Assembly: GCA_015143295.1 (NCBI GenBank)
Contig: CM026570.1
Coordinates: forward strand, 22,327,250-22,391,249
DNA from: Tetracentron sinense
Lineage: Eukaryota > Streptophyta > Magnoliopsida > Trochodendrales > Trochodendraceae
Direction of reading: 5' to 3'
Length of the DNA: 64,000 nt
Of the stretch, positions 25,480 through 37,800 are shown in pieces (the stretch's first letter is position 1; each line of letters opens with the position of its first letter). The notes under the pieces were generated by a model, which saw only the letters and a list, made by a program, of their open reading frames with translations, searched no databases and was not told the origin of the DNA. Made by a program: the position numbers and the translations under genes.

Positions 25480-26635
25480 TCCTGTTGGGATATAGTGGGT
25501 AGTGACTTTCTAGAAGTCATTAAGGAGCTATATACTTCAGGCAGGTTCGATAGAGGGACCAACACTACCTTTGTGGTTTTAATTCCCAAAAAAGAGGGTG
25601 CTTCAGAGTTAGAAGTATTTTCGGCCTATCAGTCTGGTTCGGAGTGTCTACAAAATCCTTTCCAAAGTTCTGAGTGCAAGATTAAAAGTGGTAATGGGTT
25701 CCATTTTCTCTCTGGAACAAGGTGCATTTGTGGGGGAGCGGCAGATCCTTGATGGCATCTTGATTGCCAATGAATGTATAAATGACTGTCTTAGATAGAA
25801 GGTGCCTTGTCACCTATGTAAAGTTGATTTGGAAAAAGCCTATGACCATGTGAACTGGGAATTGCTGGACTACATATCGGGAAGGTTGGGCTTCGGTACT
25901 AAGTGGAGGCAATGGATGAGGTTATGCATCTACGTTGCATCATTTTCAATCCTCATTAATGGAAGCCCGATGGGTTATTATCAGAATTCTTGGGGTCTAA
26001 GGCAAGGTGATCCCCTATCTCCGTTCCTCTTTGTCATAGTTGTGGAGGCCTTTAGTCGAATGTTGTCTAGAGCAAATGTACGTATGTTCGACGGGTTTGT
26101 GATAGGAAAGGATCATCTTCGTATCTCTCATCTCCAATTTGCAGATAATACTCTAATTTTATATGGTGCTTCGTATCAGAGTTTGATCTCTCTTAGGTGT
26201 TTATTTAGGTGTTTTGAGGTTATTTCAGGGTTGAGGGTTAATTTGGCTAACTCAAAAATTGTGAGTGTTGGGGAGATGCTTGACGTAGAGTATGTAGCTT
26301 CTGGATTAGGGTGCTAGATAGGGCATCTACCATTTGTGTATCTTGGAATGCCACTCAGGGCAGGCTTCAAATCCAAATTGGTTTGGGACCCAATCTGGGA
26401 AAGATTCATCAGTCGCTTGTCTGGTTGGAAATCATGTTTTTTTTTATTGAAAAGAGGAAAGCTAACCCTTGTCAAGAATACCCTCAGTAGCCTCCCCACT
26501 TACTTTGTGTCTACATTTACCATCCCGAGGTCGGTGGCCGCTTTTCTTGAAAGGTTGCAAAGGGAATTTCTTTGGAATGACCGAGACAATAATTTTAGGT
26601 ACCACCTAGTACCCTGGGAAAATATCTGTCATACC
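25480..26635 (+). pseudogene. LINE-1 ORF2 reverse transcriptase domain
   Basis: The RT of the L1-type LINE copies element RNA at a nicked target. Visible motifs in order: VVLIPKKEGA, then in a second frame a FRPISL-like block and LEQGAFVGERQILDG, DLEKAYDHVNWELL, GLRQGDPLSPFLF, LQFADNTLILYG, VNLANSKI, YLGMPLRAG and KSCFFLLKRGKLTLVKNTL. A stop separates the early motifs from DLEKAYDHV and another falls just before IGHLPFVYLGMP. With FADN instead of FADD it would be inactive even without these. Confidence 0.82.
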
Positions 26636-27413
26636 CAAGGTGGTTAAATCACAATCAAATCGTAAAATCTTTTTAGGACCGATTCGATTTAAATCGGGAT
26701 TCAAATCCTAAATCGTAAGATTCAATCCATTTTTTTAAAAATTGTTTAAAAAATACAAAAAATTACTTAATAAATCAGAAAAATAGAATAATCTATTATC
26801 CAAAAGATTTCATTAATATCTATTGATTAAAGAAAGTAATGAACCTTTCATTGCATACACTACAAAAAACGCGAATGAACTCCATAAAATGAGAAAAAAA
26901 AACGAATATCATTAAAGATAAATCAACAAAAGTAAACTCATATAATCATGTTGTACGAGATCAAGTATCAAAAGATTTGTACAAATGAAAAGACTAATAA
27001 AATAAAATATCAAGGGAAACCATCAAGTTTTCCCAAAATCCAACTCCATAATCATTCTTCTTCCTCCTTTTTTTCCTTTGTTTTTTCTCCATTTCATACC
27101 ATGTCAGCAACAAAGAGAAAACCCAAATAGGAGATTTGGCATGTCCGTTGTGTCTTCTCTCTTCTTAATAGTTATAAAGTTCCTTTAGAAAATCAAAAGA
27201 ATAAAAAATATTTTTTAAGTTTTGGTCCGTAAAAGGGGTTTCGTGCTCTAATGGCACGAATCGTACGATTTGAATTGCAAATCGTAATCAGAATCGCAAA
27301 TCAATTGGGATTTACCCAATTAAGATTTTCACCTCCAATATGAATCGTTTTGCTTGGGATTCAAATCGAATCGTAGGATTTGAATCACAAATCGGAAAGA
27401 TTTAATAACCATG
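26636..27413. mobile_element. hAT-like TIR element, 'AAATCGTAGGATT' family, 778 bp
   Basis: Ends CAAGGTGGTTAAATC and, inverted, CATGGTTATTAAATC, with a perfect 8-bp duplication GTCATACC (26628-26635 and 27414-27421). Removing it leaves the LINE reading ICHTKRSGGLSLKPL, as expected for that domain, so the borders are exact. The sub-terminal zones repeat variants of AAATCGTAGGATTTGAATC; the core is AT-rich and non-coding. Confidence 0.87.
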
Positions 27414-30400
27414 GTCATACCAAGAGAAGTGGGGGCCTAAGTCTGAAACCTTTAGTCCAAGTGAACAAGGTGTTGTTAGGCAAATGAGTTTGGAGATTCG
27501 GGGAGGAAAGAGAGAGTTTATGGACGTCCGTCATTGTGGCAATATATGGTACGGTTTCATGTTGGGTTCCACAGGAGGTAAAGAGGTCTTATGGGGCAGG
27601 GTTGTGGAAGGGTATCAAGTTGATAGCAAATCTAGTTGTGCCTAAGTTCATATTCAAGGTGGGCACAGGGTCAGAGGTCCGATTTTGGAAAGATTTCTAG
27701 TGGGGTTCTGAGAAACTACATGATGTCTTTGATAATATTTTTTTCCCAGCAATAGATAAAGACGCTCTAGTGGTGGACCACTTTGAGTTGCGGGATGAGA
27801 GAGTAGTGCGGTGTCCAAAGTTGAGACAAGATCTGAATGATTGGGAAATCAAGGACTTGGGTCATCTCTTGTCGAGTCTTAGGTCTGTCCCTATGAGCAC
27901 CCAATGACGAGATTGTAGAATTTTGTCCGAAAATAACAATGGTCGATTTTCAGTGAGCTCACTATTACTATCACTTGAGTTAGTACCTTTCGCTCCCTTC
28001 CCCCATCGAATTGTGTGGAATCCAAAGATTCCCTCAAAAGTATCCTTGATATGGGATGTATGTTTGAATAAAATCCTTACTTGTGATCACTTAATGAATA
28101 GAGGGTGGAGTATGGCTAACCGATGTTTCTTATGCCTCCAAGCGGAAGAGACGATAGACCACTTGCTTATGCACTGCCTTATTGTGGTGTCATTAATTCT
28201 CTCTCTCTTGAGTTGGTGTGGCTTGAGTTTTCCTTTCTTCCTTTCAAAACTTCTTATCCTGCTGGTCATTGGTCAGTGTGGATAGTGTCAAGAGGGAAAT
28301 TTGGGCGGTTCTACCTGGGGCTATATCATGGTCTATTTGAAAAGAGAGGAATTTGAAAGTTTTTGACAACTCCTCTTCTATTTCTCTTATTCAAGCTCGA
28401 ATCCGTCTAATGATTTTAGAATGGGTCTCCATTTGGAATGGTGGGGTTGATCTAGGAGCTGTGTTGGGTTAAAACTTGACACATAGATGTTTCTGCCTTT
28501 CAAAACTGTGGGGTTTCTTCTTTTTCAGTGTTTTCAGTTTACACTAGTGTAAATTTTTTATGATTTTCATTTGTACTTTGTGTATCTTCCTTTTGATTAA
28601 TATATTCTCTGATTTATCGATCAAAAAAAAAAAATTATCGACAAATTTGTTATTCATTAGTACTATTACTAAAAATCTTAACTGTTGTTTAACCTTTTTT
28701 TCAACCCATTGTGTCTTCTTGGACTTGGCGACGAGGGAAATTATGGGGAATGGTCGTGAAACAGATGGTCTCCATTGTTGCTGGTTCTCCCGCGTTATAG
28801 TCTAGTAGAAGTCTTAGTAGGAGTAATAAAGATGCTCAAATTAGATTGTGGTAAAATCGTTTAGGTCATTTGTCCTTTTAGTCATTGAAAATTACTTTTT
28901 CTTAACTTGTTTGATTTTGTCTTAGGTCATCGTCGGTAATATGAAGTTTATGAGTTGTAAGCATTGTAGAACTACTTTTTCCCTAAGTATAAATAATGTT
29001 TCATTTCCATTCCAACTTGTTCATTCTGATTTTTGGCCATCTGGGGACCTGCAGCCTGCCCCTACAATGTCTATGCATGGATATTATTTTATTACCTTTG
29101 TGGATGACTTCTCTCGTTGTACTTGGCTCTGATTGATGAAGACCAATGATGAAGTCCCAAGTATCATCAAAAGGTTTCATAAGATGATACTAACTCTAAA
29201 TAAAGGTCGTCCAATCTAACAATGCAAGAGAATGCTTTGAAGGTGAATTGTAGAGTTACTTGGAAAATTACAGTATGATACATCAGAGTACATGTTCATA
29301 TACTCAACAAAACAGGGTCGCCGAGAGAAAAAACTGGCACCTTATGGAAGTTGCTTGAAGCCTACTCACAAATGAATTTATTGAAGAAGTCTTGGCCGAA
29401 GCAATTCTTACAGCGGCCAACCTTATCAATCGTATGCCATCTTGAGTACTGAAGTTGAAGTCTTCACATAACATTCTTTGTCCAAATGAACTCTTACTTG
29501 TTGTTCCTCCTCGAGTCATCGGGTGTGTGCTTTATCCATGTCTTGGGTCCATGACTAAATTGGATTCCATATCCATTCGAGGTGTTCTCTTAGGGTATTC
29601 TTCCACTCAAAAGGGATACAAGTGTTTTGATCTGGTGTCACGAAAGTATTTTTTTTACCATGAATGTCACTTTTTTTTAAGTCTGAAACTCTGAACCTGT
29701 CTTTCTTTGTCATCCTACCTCTCTTCAGGGGGAGCATAGTGAGTTGGAAGAGAGGAAACATTCCTCTTTCTCATATGGTCCTTGATGTTCTTCCCATTGC
29801 ATTGTTCGGGAACAACATTTAGCTCTAATATTACTACTGCCATTGATGTAGTCTCATATGAAAAGGATCTGCATGTTTACACTAAACACAAGAAAGGAGA
29901 AGGGACTACTGTGATAAGTCCAACAACTAATTCAGATTCCTTAGAACCAGGTTCCAATATAGATTCTGGTAATTCTAACTCCTCATTATTATATGTTTCT
30001 ATTAATGATGATAATCCTCCTATTGCTTACGCAAAGTGAAGTATCAGTGTACTGTGCATCCTACGCGAATTATGTCTCCTATACATCTTTTCTCCTTTCT
30101 TGTTCTCTGTTTCTTCTGCCCCTTTACCTTTCAGATTCTAAGAGGTGGTCTCCAACCCTAAACGGTGTGAGGCTATGATGAAAGAGATGAAGGCTTTAAT
30201 CAATAATAGCACATGAGAAATGATTGAATTACCTAAAGGAAAGGAGCCCGTTGGCTACAAGTGGGTGTTCATTGTGAAACACAAAGCTGATAGGTTCATT
30301 GAAAGCTATAAGGCGTGATTGGTTACTAAAGGATACACACAGACATATGAGATTGGTTACAACGAAACATTTGCTTTGGATGTAGAGATGAACTCTATAT

Positions 30401-31344
30401 GAGTACTATTATATTTGTCAACGAGTTGTTCTTGGCCATTGCATTAGCTAGATGTGAAGAATGCATTCCTTAAAAGGAGATTTACGGGAGGAAGTGTATA
30501 TATCTCCTCCTGTAGGGTTCAAGCTTCCCAACAACGAAGGAATGATCTGTAGATTGAAGAAGTCGATCTATAGACTAAAGCAATCACCCCGGACTTGGTT
30601 CGAGAGGTTCAGTCAGGCCATGATGAGGATAGGCTATTCACAAATTCATGCTGATCACCCTCTATTTGTGAGACACCCTGGATAATTAATCGTAGTTTTA
30701 ATTGTCTATGCGGATGATATTGTGGTGATAGGAAATGATTCTCAAATCTCAAGAGATGACTAATTTAAAGAAGTTTCTTGCATAGGAATTTGTGATCAAA
30801 GACCAAGGAAGTCTCAAGTATTTCTTGGGTATAAAGGTGGCTCGCTTAAGGAAGGACATCTTTATATCTCAAAGAAAGTGTACCTTAGACTTACTTAAGG
30901 AATTTGTGATCAAAGACCAAGGAAGTCACAAGTATTTTTGGGTATAAAGGTGGCTTGCTTAAGGAAGGATATCTTTATATCTCAAAGTAAGTATACCTTA
31001 GACTTACTTAAAGATACTGTGAAGCTAGGTTTTTGACCCCAAGATACTCCGATAGAACTAAATCACAAACTGAGCACAAGTGATGGACAATTATTGGAAG
31101 ATAGAGAGATGTACCAAATACTTGTAAGCCACCTTTATCTCTCTCACCAAGCTTGACATTGCGTACGCGGTTAGTGTGGTAAGTCAGTTTATGCATAAAC
31201 CTCGGATTCCTCAATATGAATCTTCGATATTTGAAGACTATACCAGGGAAATGCATATTATTTGCGAATCACAAACATCTCTCTGCTCCGAATCTTTCTC
31301 TCCAATTTTTCTTTTCTTCCTCTAGGGTATCACTTTCTACTAGA

Positions 31345-32772
31345 AAGAAGGAGGCAACTCATGAGAGTAAGATTCTCGGATTTCCACTTGTCATAAGCTG
31401 GATCAGTTACACTTGGCTCTTGAATCCTTCCGGTAATATTGACCAATTTCCCACGATTGCCAATAAGCATCTTGGCAGATTTAGACCATTCTAAGTAATT
31501 TTTTCCATCCAGTTTTACTGTGCTAATTTGCGTACTTGGATTGTTTGAAGAAGAAACTACAAAGGAAGTATTTCCCAGAAAGCCTGTGTTTGAGGAACTG
31601 CCCTCCATACCACTAATCCTAGACATATGTCAATTCTAGGGACTAAAAAACCAACAATGGAGTAACCCGAGTCACTCAAATATACCTAAAATACTTCAAC
31701 TAGAGGGCAAACACGATGATGATTTACACAAATCGGCACTAAAGACCTCACAAAAATTCCACCAATCAATTTTCCTTCATACAAATAGGTAGAATATCCA
31801 AATAATATCCATAATGAGAAAAACAACTTGTAATCTTGAAGAAAAATTGATGTAGAACCTCCAAAACACAACCAATCTTCATGAAACTTGTTTCATAAAT
31901 TTGCTATCATCAAATCACAATATCACATTAACTTTCATCAATGAATAAGACCAAAATAGCCCGAAGAAAAGAAACTGCAAAAGGAGTAGTTTCAGGAAAC
32001 CCTATGCTTGAGAAATTGCCCTCCATACCACTAATCACAGACATATGTTAGTTTTTGGGACTACAAAATCAACAACGGAGTAACCTGAGTGACTCAAATA
32101 CCAAAAATACCTTAACTAAAGGGCCAAAACAATGATGATTTACACAAATCAGCAATCCAATGACATCACAAAAATTCCACCAATCATTTTGCCTTTATAC
32201 AAATAGGTAGAGTAACCAGACCATATCCCAAAACAAGAGAAACAGGATGTAATCTTGAAAAATAAATTGATGTAGAACCTCCAAAACACAACCAATCTTC
32301 ATGAAACTTGTTTCATAAATTTGCAATCATCAAATCACAACAACTTTCATCAATGGAAAACACCGAAATAGCGTAGACAATCCCTCCTGTTGTTTGATTA
32401 TAAAACAATTTTTTAAAACCTAAATCAACCAACTGGGTAAAACACCATCAAGAACTTGCCAAAAAATTCTGAAATAATTACTGCAATTCTGCTTTGTTGG
32501 TTTGGATCTTAATCTGCTCTGATACCAAGTAGAAAACTAGGGTTTGATACTTAGGGTCTATACAAAAGGAGAATATAAGAGAGGAGATAGAATGAGAGCT
32601 GAATAGATAGAGATAGAGATATGGAATAATGTCTCCATCCCCTTTTATACTACTAATAAGATGAAAGGACATAAATGTCCTGAAGTACGTAAAAGACAAT
32701 TGATAATGACTAACAATAAAGTAACTAGACAGTAAAGACGTAATGCGCTTATTTAGGCGGCCCATTACAACA
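31345..32772 (-). mobile_element. Ty1/copia family A: 5' LTR, leader and gag start, minus strand
   Basis: A minus-strand LTR at 32528-32772 (TGTTGTAATGGGCC... to TTTTCTACT) is followed by a perfect tRNA-iMet primer site (TGGTATCAGAGCAG). A leader of about 0.9 kb contains a tandem duplication, and gag starts near 31626 (STQISTVKLDGKNYLEWS). It borders copia B at 31344/31345. Fossil. Confidence 0.75.
31543..32355. repeat. ~400-bp tandem duplication in a copia leader
   Basis: Positions of about 31543-31945 and 31960-32355 share long stretches (TGCCCTCCATACCACTAATC, GATGTAGAACCTCCAAAACA, ATGAAACTTGTTTCATAAAT) with moderate divergence. The unit covers the gag start and part of the leader. Confidence 0.8.
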
Positions 32773-33315
32773 ACTCAACAAGTTGCATTCCTTATATATG
32801 TCTTGACATGGTTTATTTTAAAACACTTAGATTTCAAGGTGTTTCTCCGTAGTTCCTAGTTTTCTATTAAACCCGCTTCAATCTCTTCAAATAAGACCAC
32901 GTTGAAGGCAAACAACATACATCAAGGGACCTCCTGTAGAATATGAGCAGTAAATTCATCCATAACCAACATAGATAGAAACCCAAGGTTTACCCCTTGG
33001 TGTAAATCTACCCTAACTGGCGTCTCATTTGCCCCACCACCTGTTAATCTTAATTTTATTAATTCTTACATGTCCCTATTGATGTCATTACATCTTCGGG
33101 GAATTTCTTCCATTCCCAATACTGAGCGAATTACTCCCTAGTTAGTAAATTAAAATAAGAATATACTAAAAAACTAAAGACTATAATAAAATAACTACAA
33201 ATTTGATCAACTTTGTAAGCCTCGCAGAACAATAATGATCCTCAAACTTTCAACGGCCAAGTCCCTGCCTTGCCTTTTAATGTTGCCTAAAAGCAGTGTC
33301 TAGATTCTAGATAAT

Positions 33316-33660
33316 GTCTTAGTGATCTCATATTACTCAAAGTCTTCACATGCTTCCATAAGAAATGGAAAATCCTCAGCATATGATGACTAACAGGCTC
33401 ACTAGTACTGAGCTTGTATGTGGGAAGCTTATTCCCATGTCGGATTCTTGCTTCTGCCCAATTGGACCTCAGAAACCCCAACCAGAAGTCTTAGTGATCT
33501 CATATTACTCAAAGATTTCACATGCTTTCATATGGTATGGAAAATCCTCAGCATATGATGATTAAAAGGCTCATTACTACTGAGTTTGTATGTGGGAAGC
33601 TTATTCCTATGTCGGATTCTCGCTTCTGCCCAGTTGGACCTCAGAAACCCCAACCAGAAG
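33316..33660. repeat. 172-bp tandem duplication
   Basis: Units 33316-33487 and 33488-33660 are head-to-tail copies about 90% identical (GTCTTAGTGATCTCATATT... to CCCCAACCAGAAG). The open frame on the minus strand (GFLRSNWAEARIRH) repeats with the unit but matches nothing I know. It lies about 500 bp before a TOP3B exon. Confidence 0.85.
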
Positions 33661-34147
33661 TCGTTTTTCTTTCTCTCTTCTAATTCTTCTTTATATTTAT
33701 TTTTTATTCTAGTTATGCTCAAATGTTAGGTTTGTAATACTAGAATTGGTAAGTTAAGCTTCAAAATACAAGTATGTTCAAATTTTATATTTCATGTAAT
33801 ATACATACTCTTTGTAGGCACTTCGAGTAATCAGCTTCTTGAGAACCGATTTTTCTCCTTTCGTTTCTGCATTTGCATCTGATTGTGCTCCGTTCTTTTT
33901 AGGTATTGGAATCACTATATGTGTGCCTGGTCGATGATCTAGACTTCTTGCATTCCTTTTTGTAGCTTATAAATGGTTTTCCAAGATAACCTTCCTCAAC
34001 GTGGAATAGAGTTTAATTCAATATTTAATACTAGGTAGTTTGGTTTTGATTTGAATAAGTTAAAAATATATGCATACCATTTCACATGACTTTTCTTTTT
34101 AATTTGTGTTGTTTTGTTATTGACTAACTGTTTCTCTTGGTAATAAG

Positions 34148-34247
34148 GCTCATATTTGTAGGCATCTAAGTCAAGAAGCTCGTGGTTGTGGGAATTTAGT
34201 ATTATGGTTGGATTGCGATCGTGAAGGAGAAAATATATGCTTTGAAG
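34148..34247 (+). CDS. TOP3B: TOP3B exon with TOPRIM DxD motif
   Basis: The acceptor is AATAAG and the donor GTACCC. Thirty-three codons plus one base read from [13 protein letters not shown] to [14 protein letters not shown]. The Asp-Cys-Asp-Arg-Glu-Gly-Glu run is the metal-binding TOPRIM motif, and the ENICFE ending is typical of the beta rather than the alpha paralogue of topoisomerase III. The split codon (G|TC, Val) is completed by the exon at 40596. A 68-bp AG microsatellite begins about 120 bp downstream of the donor. Confidence 0.92.
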
Positions 34248-34367
34248 GTACCCTATTATTTTAATATATGAATTAAGTACTTTTATATGTTGTTCCAATG
34301 TGCGCAAAGTGAAACATGTTTGCCTTTAACATTTCTGTAGTATGAATCAAAGTGCTGGAGGGTAGCT

Positions 34368-34368
<1 letters not shown>

Positions 34369-34441
<73 letters not shown>

Positions 34442-34451
34442 TTTTTTTTTG
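34369..34451. repeat. (AG)34 microsatellite followed by a T-run
   Basis: About 68 bp of uninterrupted AG followed by a run of about 15 T, roughly 120 bp past the exon donor at 34248. Confidence 0.95.
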
Positions 34452-34829
34452 GGATCGGTCATGGTATTTATATGTTGCATATAATGCTAATATAAACATC
34501 ATTAATGAATATATTAAGCACACACTCGTATGATATTAAATCTAGACAAATATATAAGACTGTAACTTGATTATTAGTGCCCTGTGGGTATAAAAATGGG
34601 TATTGGTGTCAAACTTGCTTTACATTAAAATCTTGGTTAACTTGAATGACTACATTGTGTTTTTTGGATCGGTAAAGCAAGATGAGAATCTATTAAGAAG
34701 AGAAAAAAGAGTACAGATACGACTGCATGAGATCACTAGAAAGGATGTAATGATGTATAAGCCCGCAATATCAAACCCCTCTCACGTAGAGCACTTGTGA
34801 AATAACAGTCGGTCAACCTAATAACAAAT

Positions 34830-37800
34830 ATTTTTTTTTGGGGGGGGTAAGAGGACAATCCCTCAAATAGCTTGGAGTTCCTTTCCTTCCACAGAGACCA
34901 TGTTATTGCTACTGAAAGTAGCGCCCTACCATCTACACCCCCAACTGCATTGAGTGCCTACTATATGAGAAGTCATGGAAGGAGAAGGGAAAGACTCTGC
35001 TGATCCTTAGGTGGGATAGGAAATAGCTCCAAACCTTAGAAGCAAAAGGACAATGTAGCAGTTGGTGTTCAACCATCTTCTCTAACTCTTGGCACAAAAA
35101 CAACCATTGGCCATCCTCCACCCTCTACCCATGAGGTGATCACATGTAAAAATCTTGTACAAAACAGCCATCCAAAGAAAGAAAGATACTTTGGAGGGCA
35201 AACCCGCCTTTTACATCAATCTGTAAGCGTAGTTACCAAACACCCCGTATTATATCCATATAGTACCCGTATAATACTTTTAGGGGGATTGCCGTTTAAA
35301 ACTGCGTATTTTTGCCGTGTTACATATTATATGTGTATCGTCGTATAATACCCATTTAATAAAGGAATTACATATTAAACGCGTACAATATGTGTATTTT
35401 GCCGTACTTTTACAGTGTTAAATGCATATTATGTATTAAATGATTGCTATTAGTTAATATCATGAGATTTATTTATTTATAATTATAAATGATTTTTTAA
35501 CTTTATCATACTTTCTCCTTGTTTTTGCCGTATAACACCTTTACTTCCCGAACGGACCATTGCCGTATTATACCCGTACTTGGTAACTATGTCTGTAAGG
35601 GAAATGGAGGTCTGAACTAGGTAGCAAAGCATGATATAAGAATCTCGCTGAAAATCGACCCTTGTTGTGACAAGACCATAATTGAACGTCCCATAGGAGG
35701 GGGGAAGTAGGAGCAGAATGAAGTCTACCCAAGAGGTTGATTAAACCCTCAAGCTCCCAATCATTGAGGTTTCGACTCAATCTAGTACACCAAACCCTAG
35801 AGTTTGCTATGTAATCGACGCATGACTCCACAGACGCATTCATATCCTTCGTGAAGGACCAAAACAATCTAAAATCGTCCTCAACTTTGGTGTTCCCAAA
35901 CCACCCATCCATCCAAAATCTCACCTTGTTCCCTGTACCTACCTGGAATTGAAGATGTTTCGAGATACCTTCCTACCTAGCCATCATACCCTTCCACAAC
36001 CCAAAATCATGGGGACCTTAGAACTCTTTAGGTTCCCAACCTGAAACCTCACCATATTTCAGTGAGATCATTCCTTTCTTGAGGCTCTTTTTCAATTTTG
36101 AAACGCCAGAGCCACTTACCTAATATGGCCTTATTGACAAAAGATCGAGAGTGAATGTTTAATCCTCCAACCTCAAATGGGAGACAAACTTTGCTCCATT
36201 AGACCAGATAGTACTTGTGAATATCCACCATCTTATTCCACCATCTCATTTCAAAGGAAGTTCCTCTATATTTTCTCAAGTCTATTCGCCATTGAGACAT
36301 GGACGTTTAGAAGGGATATGAAGTAAGTTGGGAGACTCCTTAAGACGAGAACAAGACAACAACTTGATCTTAGGCCAATACGTCTTTGAAACTTGTTCCC
36401 AACGACAAACCCAAATATTAGGAGGGAAGGGTGCTAGACCTACACCACAACACTGCTTTCAATTCTTGAAGATGTGGAACGTCTGCAATTCCATAGATTT
36501 TTCTCTTTAGATAATTGACCCTCAAATCTAAAACCGCCTCAAAGCATCTGAATAAGAATCTCAAATGAGCAAGCTAATTGCTAGAGCCTCCATACAAAAT
36601 TAGGAATTAGGATGTAATCTGTAAACTGCAGGTGGGATATAGATACGGAGTCCCTGCCTACGGCAAAATTCGAGATGACTGACTTTGTCGTCGAAATCCT
36701 TCTACTCAAGGCCCAATAATTATGATGAAAAGAAATGGCGAAAACACGTCACCCTGCCTCAGCTCTCTAGAACTCCTAAAGTACACTGCAGGGGATCTGT
36801 TCACTAGGACAAAGAAGGAGACAGTTGCATAACAAGCTCTATTCCACTTCCTTCATCGATCCCAACTTACATGATCGTAGGCTTTCTTTATGCACTTTAC
36901 ACAACACATGGGAATCCCGATTTAGTCTTTTCATTCACACACTCATTGGCTGTCAGGACCACGTCCAGAATTTGCCTACCACCAATGAAGGCCCCTTGCA
37001 GAGGTGAGATGAAGGCCATGACATCCTTTAGTCTGGTTGCTAAGATTTTCACCAAAATTTTATAGTAGCCATAGTATAATTAGCCAAAAATTGAGTTAAT
37101 GAGCTCCGTCTTTCTTGAGGATCAATGCAATAAAAAGAGCTAATCAAGAATCGATCAAAATTTCCAGCTTCATGGAATTTTTTCACACTTGCACTAGGTC
37201 AGGGCCCACTATGTCCCAACACACCTTGAAAAATTCGATGGAAAAGCCATCCGGGCCCGGAGTTTTGTCCACTTCCATGCTTTTTATAGCACTCAAGATC
37301 TTTGCCTCCTCAAATGACTTCTCAAGATTTTCCCTCTTATTTTCTGAAAGCCCATCCATCTAGTTTTGGCCTAAAGGCGTATTCTTTGTAAAGGTACTCA
37401 AAGTAAGCGACAAAGGTGCTCTCTATCTCTTTCCGCCCTTCAGCCATTCCTTATCCACTTTGAGTCTATCAATGAAATTAGATCTTCTTCGGCAGTTAGC
37501 TACTTTGTGGAGAAACCGAGTATTCTTGTCACCTTTTTTAATCCAGGTGACTCGTGCCTTTTGCTGGCAACTAATCTCTTCCGACTTCGGGATACTGCTG
37601 TACAATGTACTCCCTTTTTAGACTTCCTTTCCACTTCACTTCTGACTTAAGAATGGTTCTTGATTCTTCTCTGGCATCAATGCATTGGATTTCCCCTAAA
37701 ATTCTTCTCTTATTGTCTGCTTGCAATCCGAAGACCTCCTTATTCCACACCTTAATATTCTCCTTTAGCAATTTTAATTTGAGCCCAAAGATAGTACTCA

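Larger units (their letters stand above)
19605..28634 (+). mobile_element. L1-type LINE (LINE-1), with two later insertions
   Basis: A non-LTR retrotransposon on the + strand ending in an A-tract (28623-28634). ORF1-like sequence runs about 19605-24060 (GFLSIMWVPEEAIRWMVKS near 19890). The endonuclease region is about 24160-24640 (WLAIPSLGASG). RT is about 25480-26635, with LRQGDPLSPFLF near 26000 and FADNTLI near 26139, where the canonical second catalytic Asp is replaced by Asn. The C-terminal zinc region has CFLCLQAEETIDHLLMHC near 28120. ORF2 carries several stops and frameshifts. The 2.13-kb TIR element (21404-23534) and a 778-bp TIR element (26636-27413) interrupt it; net length is about 6.1 kb. 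It lies inside copia B, which resumes right after the A-tract. No clear target duplication was found. Confidence 0.82.
15535..31344 (+). mobile_element. Ty1/copia element B, host of further nested insertions
   Basis: An LTR at 15535-15711 (TGTTGAGATATG... to TTTCTACT), then a perfect tRNA-iMet primer site (TGGTATCAGAGCAG from 15713). Gag follows from about 16200, with a zinc-knuckle region (CDNCGKIRHTRETYW) near 19147; protease near 19430-19600; integrase about 28860-29460 (FVDDFSRCTWL); RT about 30190-31000 (LKKSIYRLKQSPRTWF). About 70 bp matching the LTR end lie at 31275-31344. The element is split by a 2.1-kb TIR element (16947-19070) in gag and a LINE (about 19605-28634) after the protease. 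Fossil, broken many times; older than the elements inside it. Confidence 0.78.
7129..34147 (+). other. TOP3B giant intron, 27.0 kb
   Basis: Bounded by a GTGTGT donor and an AATAAG acceptor. Host-like intronic DNA is limited to 7129-7783, the 42 bp at 13906-13947, and roughly 32773-34147 (which includes a 172-bp tandem duplication). The remaining ~25 kb is a chromovirus followed by a nested stack of copia, LINE and TIR elements. Without the insertions the intron would be only about 2 kb. Confidence 0.8.

Noticed and set aside
26628-27421. Mutator-like element with an 11-12-bp duplication GTCATACC(C)AAG
   Set aside because: Placing the left end at CAAGGTGG gives a perfect 8-bp duplication and terminus pairing, and restores the LINE sequence; no length mismatch has to be explained.
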